In this document: positions 1-8,257 of the stretch, in pieces
Numbering within the stretch: position 1 is the stretch's first letter
Layout: every line of letters begins with the position of its first letter
Assembly: GCF_023715325.1 (NCBI RefSeq)
Contig: NZ_JAMBNX010000013.1
Location: 1-64,000, forward strand
Length of the DNA stretch: 64,000 bases
Origin: Agromyces mediolanus
GTDB lineage: Bacteria; Actinomycetota; Actinomycetes; Actinomycetales; Microbacteriaceae
Direction: 5' to 3'
Translations under genes and position numbers: made by a program
Notes under the pieces: generated by a model
Database searches by the model: none
Told to the model about the DNA's origin: nothing
The model's input: the letters and a program-made list of their open reading frames with translations, nothing else

Positions 1-95
1 GGCAGATTCCGACTTGCCCAACTTTCATGAAAGCTGGGCAAGTCGGAATCTGCCACAGGGTTGCCCGACTTTCATGAAAGTTGGGCAAGTCGGGT
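1..95. repeat. Palindromic repeat family I, copies A and B
   Basis: Two imperfect palindromes share the core CTTTCATGAAAG with GC-rich arms built on TTGCCCRAC / GTYGGGCAA. Copy A (about 1-54) is an almost perfect 54-bp palindrome. Copy B (about 61-92) is shorter and has one G:T-type change. Both lie just 3' of the stop codon (114) of the minus-strand ATPase gene, the same relation seen for the other copies at 17704, 23873, 34322 and 34365. RNA from either strand would form a long hairpin, but no U-tract follows, so this is not a textbook terminator. Confidence 0.85.
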
Positions 96-113
96 TTGGG
101 GGCGGGGGCGGGG

Positions 114-1334
114 TCAGTCGGGCTTGCGCGGGCGGCGCTGCACCTCGGGGACCACGAGCTCGGGGATCGCCCGCTTCAGGAAGGCGTCGAAGTCTGGCGC
201 GGTGAACGCCGCATACCCGTGCTCGGGGGTGTAGAGCAGGCCGAGGTCGATGAGTTCGGCCCGCGTGGGGCCGACCTGGGTCGACTCGCGGTGCATGACC
301 CGGGCGACGTCGCCCGCCTTCTGCGGTTCGGGCCCGAGCTCGGCCATCGCCCGGAGGTAAGCGGTCTGCAGCGGGGTGATGCGGTCGAGCCGCACCCGGA
401 AGAAGGTGCCGTCGAGCCTCGCCTCGTAGGCCTCGCGGGCGAGCGCGACGTCGACCCGGCGCACCCGGGGCGCCTCGGCGAGACTCCAGACCTGCGCGCC
501 CAGCTCCTGCAGGAAGCACGGGTAGCCGTGAGTGAGCTCGAGCGCGAGCTCGAGGGCGTCGTCGTCGAACTCCACTCCCTCGAGCCGCGCGGGCTCCGTG
601 AGCGCGCGGCGGGCGTCGTCGCGCGTCAGGACCCCGAGGTGCGAGAAGCTGAACAACCGCTCGGCGTACGCCTTGACGTCGCCGGCGAGCTCGACCGTCT
701 GCGGCAGCCCGGCGCCGACGAAGGCGACCGGGAGCTTGCGCTGCACGGTCTTGTGCACCGCCTGGATGAGCGCCTCCAACTGGGTGCGGGCGAGGAACTG
801 CACCTCGTCGACGAGGAGGGCGATGCCGTGACCGCGTTCATCGGCGGCTTCCCCGAAGGCGAGCAGCACGTCGGTGAGATCCATGCCGAGGTCGCCGTGA
901 TCGCCGGCGCCCTCGGCGGGGACCACGTCCCACGACAGCCCGAACGCCCCGGGCTTGACCATCGGCAGGGCGAACGCGCTCAGCACCTCTGCGGCCCGGC
1001 GGTCGCACTCCGTCCACCGCGCGCGCGGCGAGAGGCGCAGCAGCGTCGACTTCAACTGGGAGAACAGCAGCTGACGGAACCGGGCCTCGTCGTGCCGGCT
1101 CGCCTCGAACTCCACGACCTCCCAGTGCGCGGCCCGGGCCAGCTCACCGAAACGGCCGAGCAGCACCGTCTTGCCGACGCCGCGTAGCCCCGTGATGATC
1201 ATCGACTGCTCGGTCCGATGCCGTTCGAGCCGCTGAAGGAGCACCCGGAAGGCCTCGAGTTGCTCGTCGCGGCCGACCATGACCTCCGGCGCCGCCCCCG
1301 CATTCGGAGTGTACGGATTGCTGACGCTGTCCAT
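114..1334 (-). CDS. AAA-type ATP-binding protein (archaeal-ATPase/STAND-like)
   Basis: A 406-residue protein. Residues 49-57 (GLRGVGKTV) form a Walker A loop and LLVDEVQF (about 173-180) forms Walker B. A sensor-like segment FVGAGLPQ follows, and the C-terminal third looks like a winged-helix region (PLQTAYLRAMAEL). This matches the stand-alone ATPases found next to varied genes in actinobacteria; their role is unknown. There is no signal peptide or membrane segment, so it is cytoplasmic. The ATG at 1334 has no Shine-Dalgarno sequence; on the minus strand TAAGAT lies 6 nt upstream, so a leaderless transcript is possible. It diverges from mrpA. The ATPase call is firm; the biological role is not known. 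Confidence 0.85.
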   Translation of the reverse strand: MDSVSNPYTPNAGAAPEVMVGRDEQLEAFRVLLQRLERHRTEQSMIITGLRGVGKTVLLGRFGELARAAHWEVVEFEASRHDEARFRQLLFSQLKSTLLRLSPRARWTECDRRAAEVLSAFALPMVKPGAFGLSWDVVPAEGAGDHGDLGMDLTDVLLAFGEAADERGHGIALLVDEVQFLARTQLEALIQAVHKTVQRKLPVAFVGAGLPQTVELAGDVKAYAERLFSFSHLGVLTRDDARRALTEPARLEGVEFDDDALELALELTHGYPCFLQELGAQVWSLAEAPRVRRVDVALAREAYEARLDGTFFRVRLDRITPLQTAYLRAMAELGPEPQKAGDVARVMHRESTQVGPTRAELIDLGLLYTPEHGYAAFTAPDFDAFLKRAIPELVVPEVQRRPRKPD

Positions 1335-1359
1335 GGAGGCATCTTAGTGAGTTTGGGAT

Positions 1360-1392
1360 GGTTTATCCAGATTGCATAAAACTGGCTAAACC
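1360..1392. promoter_or_regulatory. Inverted repeat in ATPase/mrpA divergent promoter region
   Basis: Arms GGTTTATCCAG (1360-1370) and CTGGCTAAACC (1382-1392) pair at 10 of 11 positions around an 11-bp AT-rich centre. It lies between two divergent starts (1334 and 1446) in the only AT-rich patch nearby. A dimeric repressor or activator site is the simplest reading. No regulator gene is adjacent, so the cognate protein is unknown. Confidence 0.5.
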
Positions 1393-1445
1393 TGCGAGGC
1401 ATCCGGTACGCTGGAGCCCGGACGATTGCGACGTGAGGAGGGTGA

Positions 1446-4409
1446 ATGCTCTTCAGCCTCGTCGTGTTCGGCGCCCTCTCCCTGCTGACGCCCCTGTTGA
1501 CGAGGCTGATCGGCCGGTGCGTCTTCCTCGTCATCGCCCTGCTGCCCGCGGCGGTCTTCGGCTGGCTGCTCACGCTGCTGCCCGAGATCGTGTCCGGTGG
1601 CGTCGTCACCGAGCGCGTCGAGTGGATTCAGGCGCTCGACGTCTCACTCGCCTTCCGCCTCGACGGGCTCGCGCTGCTGCTCGCCCTCGTCGTCACCGGC
1701 GTCGGTGCCCTCGTGCTCGTGTATTGCACCTGGTACTTCCGCGACGACGAGCCGGCCCTCGGCCGTTTCGCCGCGCTGCTCCTCGCCTTCGCCGGCGTCA
1801 TGCTCGGCCTCGTCACGTCCGACGACGTCTACGTGATGTTCATGTTCTGGGAGGCGACGAGCGTCCTCTCCTACCTGCTCATCGGTCACTACACCGGCCG
1901 CCGCGAGAGCCGCGGTGCCGCACTGCAGGCGCTCACCGTGACCACCTTCGGCGGCCTCGCGATGCTCGTCGGCCTCGTGCTGCTGACGGTCGAGGGCGGC
2001 ACCACCTCGATCGCGGAGCTCGTCGCGAACCCGGTCCTCGGCGTCGCCGGCGAGTGGGGCATCGCGCTCGTGCTCGTCGGCGCCATCTCGAAGAGCGCGC
2101 TCGTCCCGTTCAACTTCTGGCTGCCCGCCGCGATGGCCGCGCCGACCCCGGTCTCGGCCTACCTGCACGCCGCCGCGATGGTGAAGGCCGGCATCTACCT
2201 CGTCGCCCGCCTCGCTCCCGGCTACGCCGAGCTCGAGGTGTGGCATCCGATCGTCATCGCGCTCGGCGGCTTCACGATGCTCGTCGGCGGCTGGCGCGCG
2301 CTGCGGCAGTACGACCTCAAGCTGCTGCTGGCGCACGGCACGGTGAGTCAGCTCGGCTTCCTCGTGCTCGTCACCGGCTTCGGCACTCGTGATGCGGCCC
2401 TGGCGGGCGTCGCCCTGCTCACCGCGCACGCGCTGTTCAAGTCGGCGCTCTTCCTCGTCGTCGGCATCGTCGACCATGCGGCCGGCACCCGCGACTGGCG
2501 CAAGCTCTCCGGGCTCGGCCGCCGCATGCCGGTGGTGGCGACCATCGGCTTCGTCGCCGCAGCCTCGATGGCCGGCCTCCCGCCGCTGCTCGGCTTCGTG
2601 GCGAAGGAGGGCGTGTTCACCTCGTTCCTCGAGGCCGGCACCGCCACCGCCGACGGCGGGCCGGCGGCCGGCTGGGGCTGGCTCGCCCTCGTGCTCGCGT
2701 TCCTCGGCTCCGTGCTCACCGTCGCGTACAGCGTGCGTTTCGTGTGGGGCGCCTTCTGGACCCGGCCGGGCTGCGCGCCCACCCCGCTCCACCGCGAGCC
2801 GGCGATGGTCGCGGCGAGCCCCGCCGTGCTCGCCACCGCGAGCGTCGTCGCCGCCTTCGCCGTCACCGCCATCGAGCCGCTCTACACGAGCTACGCCGAC
2901 GGGCTGCCGGGCCCCGATGAGTACCACCTCGCGATCTGGCACGGCCTCGAGCCCGCGCTCTGGCTCTCCCTCGCCGTCTTCGCCCTCGGCGCGCTCCTCG
3001 TCTGGGGCCGCGCCAAGGTCGCCCGCATGCAGGCCTCGCTGCCGCCGCTCATCGACTCCGGCCGGGGCTACCTCGGCGTGGTCTCGGCGATCGACCGCTT
3101 CGCGGCAGCCGTCACCACCGCCATCCAGCACCGCGGCCTGCCCGGCTACCTCGGCATGATCGTGCTCGTGTTCATCGGCGGGCTCGGCGTCTCGGCGCTC
3201 GTGAACACCGCCTGGCCCGGCAGCGTGCGACTGTGGGACTATCCGGCGCAGCCCTTCCTCGCCCTCGTCATGGGCATCGCCGCCATCGCGGCGGCGATCG
3301 TGAAGCAGCGCATGACGGCGGTGCTCCTCGTCAGCGTCACGGGCTACGGCCTCGTGCTCATCTTCGGCATGTCGGGCGCGCCCGATCTCGCCCTCACCCA
3401 GGCGCTCGTCGAGACGATCGTGCTCGTCGTGTTCGTGCTCGTCATGCGGCGCCTGCCGAAGCAGATCGCGACGACGCATCCGCCCGTCCACCGCCTCGGC
3501 CGCGCCCTCATCGGTGCCCTCGCGGGCATCGTCATGGGCGTCATCGGCTTCATCGCCCTCGGCGCCCGCACCGCCCCCGACATCGTCGACGGCCTCGCCG
3601 AGCGCGCGCTCGAGGCGCACGGCACGAACATCGTGAACGTCATGCTCGTCGACCTGCGCGCGTGGGACACCCTCGGCGAGATCTCCGTGCTCGTCGCGGT
3701 GGCCACCGGCGTCGCGAGCCTCATCTTCATCTCCGGCCGCACGGGCGGCGCGCCCCGCCTCGACGAGCGACCCGACCGCCGCAACCGGCTCCGCCCGGTC
3801 CCCGAGACGGCGTCGAGCATCGGCGGCGCGCGTCCGCGTCTCGCCGACGTCGAGGGCGAGTCGGATGCCGCAGCCGAAGCCGCGGCCACGCGGCAGACGT
3901 GGCTGCTGGCCGGCCGCACCCTGTCGCCCCGCCGGCGCTCCATCCTCATCGAGGTGCTGGTGCGGCTCCTCTTCCACCCCGCGATCGTCGTCTCGGTGTA
4001 CCTGCTCTTCGTCGGCCACAATGCGCCCGGCGGCGGGTTCGCCGGCGGCCTGCTGGCCGGGCTCGCGCTCGTCGCGCGCTATCTCGCGGGCGGGCGCTAC
4101 GAGCTCGGCGAGGCGGCCCCGGTCGACGCGGGGCACCTGCTCGGCACCGGCCTGCTGCTCGCGGCGGGCACCGCGACCTCCTCGCTCTTCTTCGGGCTCA
4201 CCGTCTTCGAGTCGAGCTGGTTCGAGACCGAGGTTCCGCTGCTCGGCACCATCTCGATCGGCACCTCGACCCTGTTCGACATCGGCGTGTACCTCGTCGT
4301 CGTCGGGCTCGTGCTCGACATCCTGCGGTCGCTCGGCGCCGAGGTGGACCGCCAGCAGGAAGAGAACGAGCTCGAACAGAACGACGCCGAGACGGAGGTG
4401 CGCGCATGA
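1446..4409 (+). CDS. mrpA: Na+/H+ antiporter subunit A, fused to MnhB domain
   Basis: A 987-residue polytopic membrane protein, the large subunit of the Mrp (Mnh) cation/proton antiporter related to NADH dehydrogenase subunit NuoL. The proton-pumping part includes EATSVLSYLLIG (about 137-148) and AAMVKAGIYLVARL (about 243-256). A DUF4040-type segment lies near 625-675. After a charged linker the C-terminus (from about 830, LFVGHNAPGGGFAGG) is the MrpB/MnhB domain, so A and B are one polypeptide, as is usual in actinobacteria, and no separate mrpB exists. GAGGAGG at 1435-1441 precedes the ATG. The stop overlaps mrpC by ATGA. Confidence 0.97.
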   Translation: MLFSLVVFGALSLLTPLLTRLIGRCVFLVIALLPAAVFGWLLTLLPEIVSGGVVTERVEWIQALDVSLAFRLDGLALLLALVVTGVGALVLVYCTWYFRDDEPALGRFAALLLAFAGVMLGLVTSDDVYVMFMFWEATSVLSYLLIGHYTGRRESRGAALQALTVTTFGGLAMLVGLVLLTVEGGTTSIAELVANPVLGVAGEWGIALVLVGAISKSALVPFNFWLPAAMAAPTPVSAYLHAAAMVKAGIYLVARLAPGYAELEVWHPIVIALGGFTMLVGGWRALRQYDLKLLLAHGTVSQLGFLVLVTGFGTRDAALAGVALLTAHALFKSALFLVVGIVDHAAGTRDWRKLSGLGRRMPVVATIGFVAAASMAGLPPLLGFVAKEGVFTSFLEAGTATADGGPAAGWGWLALVLAFLGSVLTVAYSVRFVWGAFWTRPGCAPTPLHREPAMVAASPAVLATASVVAAFAVTAIEPLYTSYADGLPGPDEYHLAIWHGLEPALWLSLAVFALGALLVWGRAKVARMQASLPPLIDSGRGYLGVVSAIDRFAAAVTTAIQHRGLPGYLGMIVLVFIGGLGVSALVNTAWPGSVRLWDYPAQPFLALVMGIAAIAAAIVKQRMTAVLLVSVTGYGLVLIFGMSGAPDLALTQALVETIVLVVFVLVMRRLPKQIATTHPPVHRLGRALIGALAGIVMGVIGFIALGARTAPDIVDGLAERALEAHGTNIVNVMLVDLRAWDTLGEISVLVAVATGVASLIFISGRTGGAPRLDERPDRRNRLRPVPETASSIGGARPRLADVEGESDAAAEAAATRQTWLLAGRTLSPRRRSILIEVLVRLLFHPAIVVSVYLLFVGHNAPGGGFAGGLLAGLALVARYLAGGRYELGEAAPVDAGHLLGTGLLLAAGTATSSLFFGLTVFESSWFETEVPLLGTISIGTSTLFDIGVYLVVVGLVLDILRSLGAEVDRQQEENELEQNDAETEVRA

Positions 4410-4891
4410 CCGCCTCGCTGACCCTCGTGGTGCTGATGGCCGTGCTCTTCGGCGCGGGCATCACGATCATGCTCGAGCGCAGCCTCACCCGCGTGCTCAT
4501 CGGCTTCCTGCTCGTCGGCAACGCCGTGAACATCCTCATCTTCCTGATGAGCGGCGCCCCCGGGCTCGCCCCGCTGCTCGGCGACGACGTCTCCGCCGAC
4601 GACATCTCCGACCCGGTGCCGCAGGCCTTCGTGCTCACCGCGATCGTCATCAACCTCGGCATCACCGCGTTCATGCTCGCGCTCATCTACCGCTCCTGGT
4701 GGCTCGCCCGGCTGGGCGAGAAGGGCGACCTGGTCGACGACGAGGACGATCTCGAAGAGGAGGCCGAGGAGGTCGAGGGCCTCATCCGCAGCTCCGCGGC
4801 CGACGACCTCGCCATCCAGGAGCTCATCGACGCGAGCGACGAGGAATTCGAGCCGTCCCCCGAACGACCCGATGAGGAGGTGCGCCCGTGA
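4406..4891 (+). CDS. mrpC: Na+/H+ antiporter subunit C
   Basis: A 161-residue NuoK-like subunit with three hydrophobic helices (residues about 1-25, 30-52 and 70-95) and the family pattern VGNAVNILIFLMSG. The acidic cytoplasmic tail (DDEDDLEEEAEEVE) is longer than in many MrpC proteins. The ATG at 4406 sits in the mrpA stop codon (ATGA), which fixes the start. The gene overlaps mrpD at its end, so A-C-D are translationally coupled parts of one complex. Confidence 0.96.
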   Translation: MTASLTLVVLMAVLFGAGITIMLERSLTRVLIGFLLVGNAVNILIFLMSGAPGLAPLLGDDVSADDISDPVPQAFVLTAIVINLGITAFMLALIYRSWWLARLGEKGDLVDDEDDLEEEAEEVEGLIRSSAADDLAIQELIDASDEEFEPSPERPDEEVRP

Positions 4892-6480
4892 ACCCAGCGA
4901 TCCTCGTGCCCCTCGTCGTGCTGCTGCCACTGCTCGGCGCGGCCGTCACCCTCGTGCTCGGTCGGCACCGGCGCGCCCAGATGGCCGTCTCGGCGAGCGT
5001 GCTCGCCGCCGTCGCCGTGATCTCCGCCGTGCTGCTCGCCACGGTCGACGCGAGCGGGGCGGGCGTCGTCGTGCAGGTCGGCGGCTGGGAGCCGCCGTTC
5101 GGCATCTCGCTCGTCGTCGACCGGCTCGCGGCGATCATGCTGCTCATCTCGGCGATCGTGCTGCTGGGCGTGCTCGTCTACGCCGTGAGCCAGGGCGTCG
5201 CCGACCGGCATCGCGAGACGCCGGTGTCGATCTTCCACCCCGCGTACCTGATCCTGTCGGCGGGGGTCTTCAACGCCTTCATCGCGGGCGACCTCTTCAA
5301 CCTCTACGTGGGCTTCGAGATCCTGCTCTCGGCGAGCTATGTGCTGCTGACCCTCGGCGGCACCGGCGAACGCATCCGCGCGGGCGTCACCTACATCCTC
5401 GTGAGCCTCGTCTCCTCGCTGTTCTTCCTCTCCGCGATCGCGCTCATCTACGGCGCCACGGGCACGGCGAACATCGCCCAGCTCTCGGTGCGCATCGCCG
5501 AGCTGCCCGACAGCGTGCAGCTCATCCTGCACCTGCTCCTCCTCCTCGCCTTCGGCATCAAAGCCGCGGTCTTCCCTCTGTCGTTCTGGCTGCCCGACTC
5601 GTACCCGACCGCGCCGGCGCCCGTCACCGCCGTGTTCGCGGGCCTGCTCACGAAGGTCGGCGTCTACGCGATCATCCGCACCGAGACGGTGATCTTCCAG
5701 GAGAGCGACGTCTCGACCCTGCTGCTCGTCATCGGTGGGCTCACCATGCTCGTGGGCATCCTCGGTGCGCTCACCCAGGCCGACATCAAACGGCTCCTGT
5801 CGTTCACCCTCGTGAGCCACATCGGCTACATGATCTTCGGCATCGGGCTCGCCACCGAGCTCGGCCTCGCCGCGACCATCTACTACGTCGTGCACCACAT
5901 CACCGTGCAGACGGCGCTGTTCCTCACCACCGGGCTCATCGAGCGGTTCGGCGGCTCCACCTCGATCAATCGGCTCGCGGGACTGCTCAAGGCGTCGCCC
6001 CTGCTCGCCATCCTGTTCTTCATCCCCGCCCTGAACCTCGGCGGCATCCCGCCGTTCTCGGGCTTCCTCGGCAAGCTGGGCCTCTTCATCGCGGGCGCCG
6101 AGGGCGCGCCGGAGTCCGTCGGGGGCCCGGCGTGGCTCACCTGGACCGTGATCGCCGCCGGCGCCGCGACCTCGCTCATCACGCTGTACGCGCTCACCCG
6201 CTTCTGGAACATGGCGTTCTGGCGCGACCGCGACGAGGTCGAGGGCTACGACTCGCCCCTGCTGAACTCGGTGCTCGAGTGGGAGGGCAGCGGCGACACG
6301 GCGGTCGCGACCCGCACCACGCCCGTGCCGATGGTCGTCGTGACGACGGCGCTCGTCGCGATCACCGTGCTCCTCACCGTCTTCGCCGGCCCGCTCTTCG
6401 ACCTCGCCGGGCGCACCGCGGCCGACCTCGTCGACCCGAGCGTGTACATCGGCCTCGTCTTCCCGGGAGGCGTGCGATGA
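4888..6480 (+). CDS. mrpD: Na+/H+ antiporter subunit D
   Basis: A 530-residue proton-translocating subunit homologous to NuoM/NuoN, with about 14 predicted helices. Family motifs include NLYVGFEILLSASYVLL (about 138-154, with the conserved glutamate), FAGLLTKVGVYAIIRT (about 249-264) and SFTLVSHIGYMIFGIG. The GTG start at 4888 overlaps the mrpC stop (GTGA), and GATGAGGAGG lies upstream as ribosome binding site. The stop overlaps mrpE. Confidence 0.97.
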   Translation: MNPAILVPLVVLLPLLGAAVTLVLGRHRRAQMAVSASVLAAVAVISAVLLATVDASGAGVVVQVGGWEPPFGISLVVDRLAAIMLLISAIVLLGVLVYAVSQGVADRHRETPVSIFHPAYLILSAGVFNAFIAGDLFNLYVGFEILLSASYVLLTLGGTGERIRAGVTYILVSLVSSLFFLSAIALIYGATGTANIAQLSVRIAELPDSVQLILHLLLLLAFGIKAAVFPLSFWLPDSYPTAPAPVTAVFAGLLTKVGVYAIIRTETVIFQESDVSTLLLVIGGLTMLVGILGALTQADIKRLLSFTLVSHIGYMIFGIGLATELGLAATIYYVVHHITVQTALFLTTGLIERFGGSTSINRLAGLLKASPLLAILFFIPALNLGGIPPFSGFLGKLGLFIAGAEGAPESVGGPAWLTWTVIAAGAATSLITLYALTRFWNMAFWRDRDEVEGYDSPLLNSVLEWEGSGDTAVATRTTPVPMVVVTTALVAITVLLTVFAGPLFDLAGRTAADLVDPSVYIGLVFPGGVR

Positions 6481-7115
6481 GCCAGGCCCACGATGTGTCG
6501 CGCTGGGGTGCGGTGTGGCGGCAGCTGCCGTTGCTCATCGTGCTCGTGCTGCTCTGGGTGATGCTCTGGGACCACATCGACGTGCTCACCGTCGTCAGCG
6601 GCGTCGTGCTCGCCATCACGGTGACGCGGGCGCTCTACCTGCCGCCCGTGCTGCTCTCGGGCCGGTTCAACCCCTGGCGCGGCCTGCTGCTCGGCCTCCG
6701 CATGATGTTCGATGTGGGCTTCGCCTCGCTGCAGGTCGCGTTCCTCGCGGTCGCCCCGTGGTGGAAGCCGTCGAACGCGATCATCGCCGTGCAGCTGCTC
6801 ACCCGCAGCGACCTCGTGACCACGCTGACCGCCGAGGCGATCTCCGTGGTGCCCGGCACCGTCGTGGTCGACATCGACCGCGAGCGGGGCCTGCTCTACC
6901 TCCACGCGCTCGGCACCCGCACCCACGCCGACGTCGAGCGTGTCAAGCGCCAGGTGCTCGGCACCGAGGAGCGCATCGTGCTCGCGATGGGCACCCACCA
7001 GCAGGCGGTCGACGTGCGGCTCGCCCGCAAGGCCCGCCGCGCCGAACGCGCCGGCCGCGCCGGCCGCCCGCCGGCCGGGACCCCGCACGACCACACCCCG
7101 AAGGAGGACGCATGA
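6477..7115 (+). CDS. mrpE: Na+/H+ antiporter subunit E
   Basis: A 212-residue subunit with N-terminal membrane helices (residues about 18-55) and the family segment TRSDLVTTLTAEAISVVPGT, followed by VDIDRERGLLYLHAL. The tail is basic (KARRAERAGRAGR), longer than in Bacillus MrpE. The ATG at 6477 overlaps the mrpD stop. MrpE is needed for assembly of the Mrp complex. Confidence 0.95.
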   Translation: MSQAHDVSRWGAVWRQLPLLIVLVLLWVMLWDHIDVLTVVSGVVLAITVTRALYLPPVLLSGRFNPWRGLLLGLRMMFDVGFASLQVAFLAVAPWWKPSNAIIAVQLLTRSDLVTTLTAEAISVVPGTVVVDIDRERGLLYLHALGTRTHADVERVKRQVLGTEERIVLAMGTHQQAVDVRLARKARRAERAGRAGRPPAGTPHDHTPKEDA

Positions 7116-7384
7116 CCTTCCTCACCATCGTCTCCATCGTCGCCGGGCTGATGTTCGGCATCGGCGCCATCGCGGCGGTCTACCGGATCATCCGCGGTCC
7201 CTCGATCCTCGACCGCGCGCTCGCCACCGACGTGCTGCTCGCCATCGCGATCTGCGCCCTCGGTGCCGAGATGGCGATCAACCGGCACACCGACACGCTC
7301 GTGGTGCTGCTCGTACTTGCGATGTTCGCGGTCGTCGGCTCGATCTCGATCGCCCGGTTCATGGCGAAGCAGGACGCCTCGTGA
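7112..7384 (+). CDS. mrpF: Na+/H+ antiporter subunit F
   Basis: A 90-residue membrane protein with three helices and the motif YRIIRGPSILDRALATDVLL characteristic of MnhF/PhaF. It carries an acidic residue in the second helix (CALGAEMA). The ATG at 7112 overlaps the mrpE stop and AAGGAGG lies just upstream. The stop overlaps the GTG of mrpG. No oddities. Confidence 0.95.
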   Translation: MTFLTIVSIVAGLMFGIGAIAAVYRIIRGPSILDRALATDVLLAIAICALGAEMAINRHTDTLVVLLVLAMFAVVGSISIARFMAKQDAS

Positions 7385-7728
7385 ACGCCGCGGACATCGC
7401 CGTCGGCCTGCTCGTGCTCGTGAGTGCGTTCCTCTCGATGGCGGCCGGCATCGGCATCGTCCGCTTCCCCGACGTGCTCACGCGGCTGCACGCCGCCACG
7501 AAGCCGCAGGTGTTCGGCCTCGCCGCGGTGCTGCTCGCGATCGTGCTGCGGGTGCCCACGTGGGGCGTGCTGACGACCGTCATCCTGATCATGACGTTCC
7601 AGCTGCTCACCCAGCCGATGACCGCGCACATGCTCGGCCGCAGCGCCTACCGCACCGACCACGTGCGGCGCGACGTGCTCATCGAGGACGAGCTCGGCCG
7701 CGACATCGAGGAGCACGCGAAGGACTGA
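7381..7728 (+). CDS. mrpG: Na+/H+ antiporter subunit G
   Basis: A 115-residue, three-helix MnhG/PhaG protein with the diagnostic stretch GIVRFPDVLTRLHAATKP at about 24-41 and a short acidic cytoplasmic tail. The GTG start at 7381 overlaps the mrpF stop. It is the last gene of the operon and is followed by a repeat-filled convergent gap. Confidence 0.95.
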   Translation: MNAADIAVGLLVLVSAFLSMAAGIGIVRFPDVLTRLHAATKPQVFGLAAVLLAIVLRVPTWGVLTTVILIMTFQLLTQPMTAHMLGRSAYRTDHVRRDVLIEDELGRDIEEHAKD

Positions 7729-7800
7729 GCGCGGGCTCGCCCGCGCGCCCGCGCGGCCCGCCGGCCCGCCCGGGCCGGCCGCCCGGCCCGGCCGACCGCC

Positions 7801-7866
7801 GAGGGGGTCGCTTTGCGACATCCCGTTGGGTGATTCCCCATTCGGATGCCGCAAAGCGACCCCCTC
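7801..7866. repeat. Palindromic repeat family II, copy 1
   Basis: A long stem-loop with arms GAGGGGGTCGCTTTGCG and its complement CGCAAAGCGACCCCCTC, extending inward through CATCC/GGATG, around an approximately 20-bp centre. It lies in the convergent gap between mrpG and the sugar permease gene. It is almost identical to the copy at 8094-8163. REP-like placement; it could act as a bidirectional terminator, although no T-tracts are present. Confidence 0.85.
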
Positions 7867-7870
7867 GGCG

Positions 7871-7954
7871 AGCAGCGAGCAGGGAGCAGGGAGCAGGGAG
7901 CAGGGAGCAGGGAGCAGGGAGCAGGGAGCAGGGAGCAGGGAGCAGGGAGCAGGA
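7871..7954. repeat. 7-bp tandem repeat (AGCAGGG)n
   Basis: Twelve head-to-tail heptamers; the inner ten are perfect AGCAGGG and the first and last carry one change each. It sits between the two family II palindromes in a non-coding convergent gap. Such perfect short arrays are prone to slippage, so copy number may vary between isolates. No coding function is visible. Confidence 0.9.
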
Positions 7955-8093
7955 CGCAAGGGGCGGGTGGCAGGCGGCAAGGGGCAGGGGCGCCCGGGTA
8001 GCGCGCGGGCATCGCACCGCCCCCGCGCCTCGGAGCGACACGCCCGGCACCGCATCCGTGGCCGTACCCCGGGTGCACGAGCCCGTCCACCCA

Positions 8094-8163
8094 TCGAGGG
8101 GGTCGCTTTCCGACATCCCGTTGGGTGATTCCCCATTCGGACGCCGGAAAGCGACCCCCTCGA
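8094..8163. repeat. Palindromic repeat family II, copy 2
   Basis: Same element as at 7801. The arms change together: TTTCCGACATCC on the left matches GGACGCCGGAAA on the right, so the CC/GG change in the stem (TTTCCG...CGGAAA instead of TTTGCG...CGCAAA) is compensated. This suggests the fold, not just the sequence, is maintained. The remainder of the 7729-8257 gap is GC-rich sequence (GGGCCGGGGCCCGCGCG repeats near 8170-8235) with no gene I can support. Confidence 0.85.
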
Positions 8164-8257
8164 GGTCGGGAGGGCCGGGGCCCGCGCGTCGGGAGGGCCG
8201 GGGCCCGCGCGCCGGGAGGCCGGGGCCCGCGCGCCCGGCGCGCACCCCGCGCACCCG

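Noticed and set aside
1644..4136. 830-codon frame opposite mrpA
   Set aside because: The product is low-complexity Arg/Glu/His sequence without domains; mrpA on the other strand is unmistakable.
7871..7954. Tandem array considered as CRISPR
   Set aside because: The 7-bp units are contiguous with no spacers and there are no cas genes.
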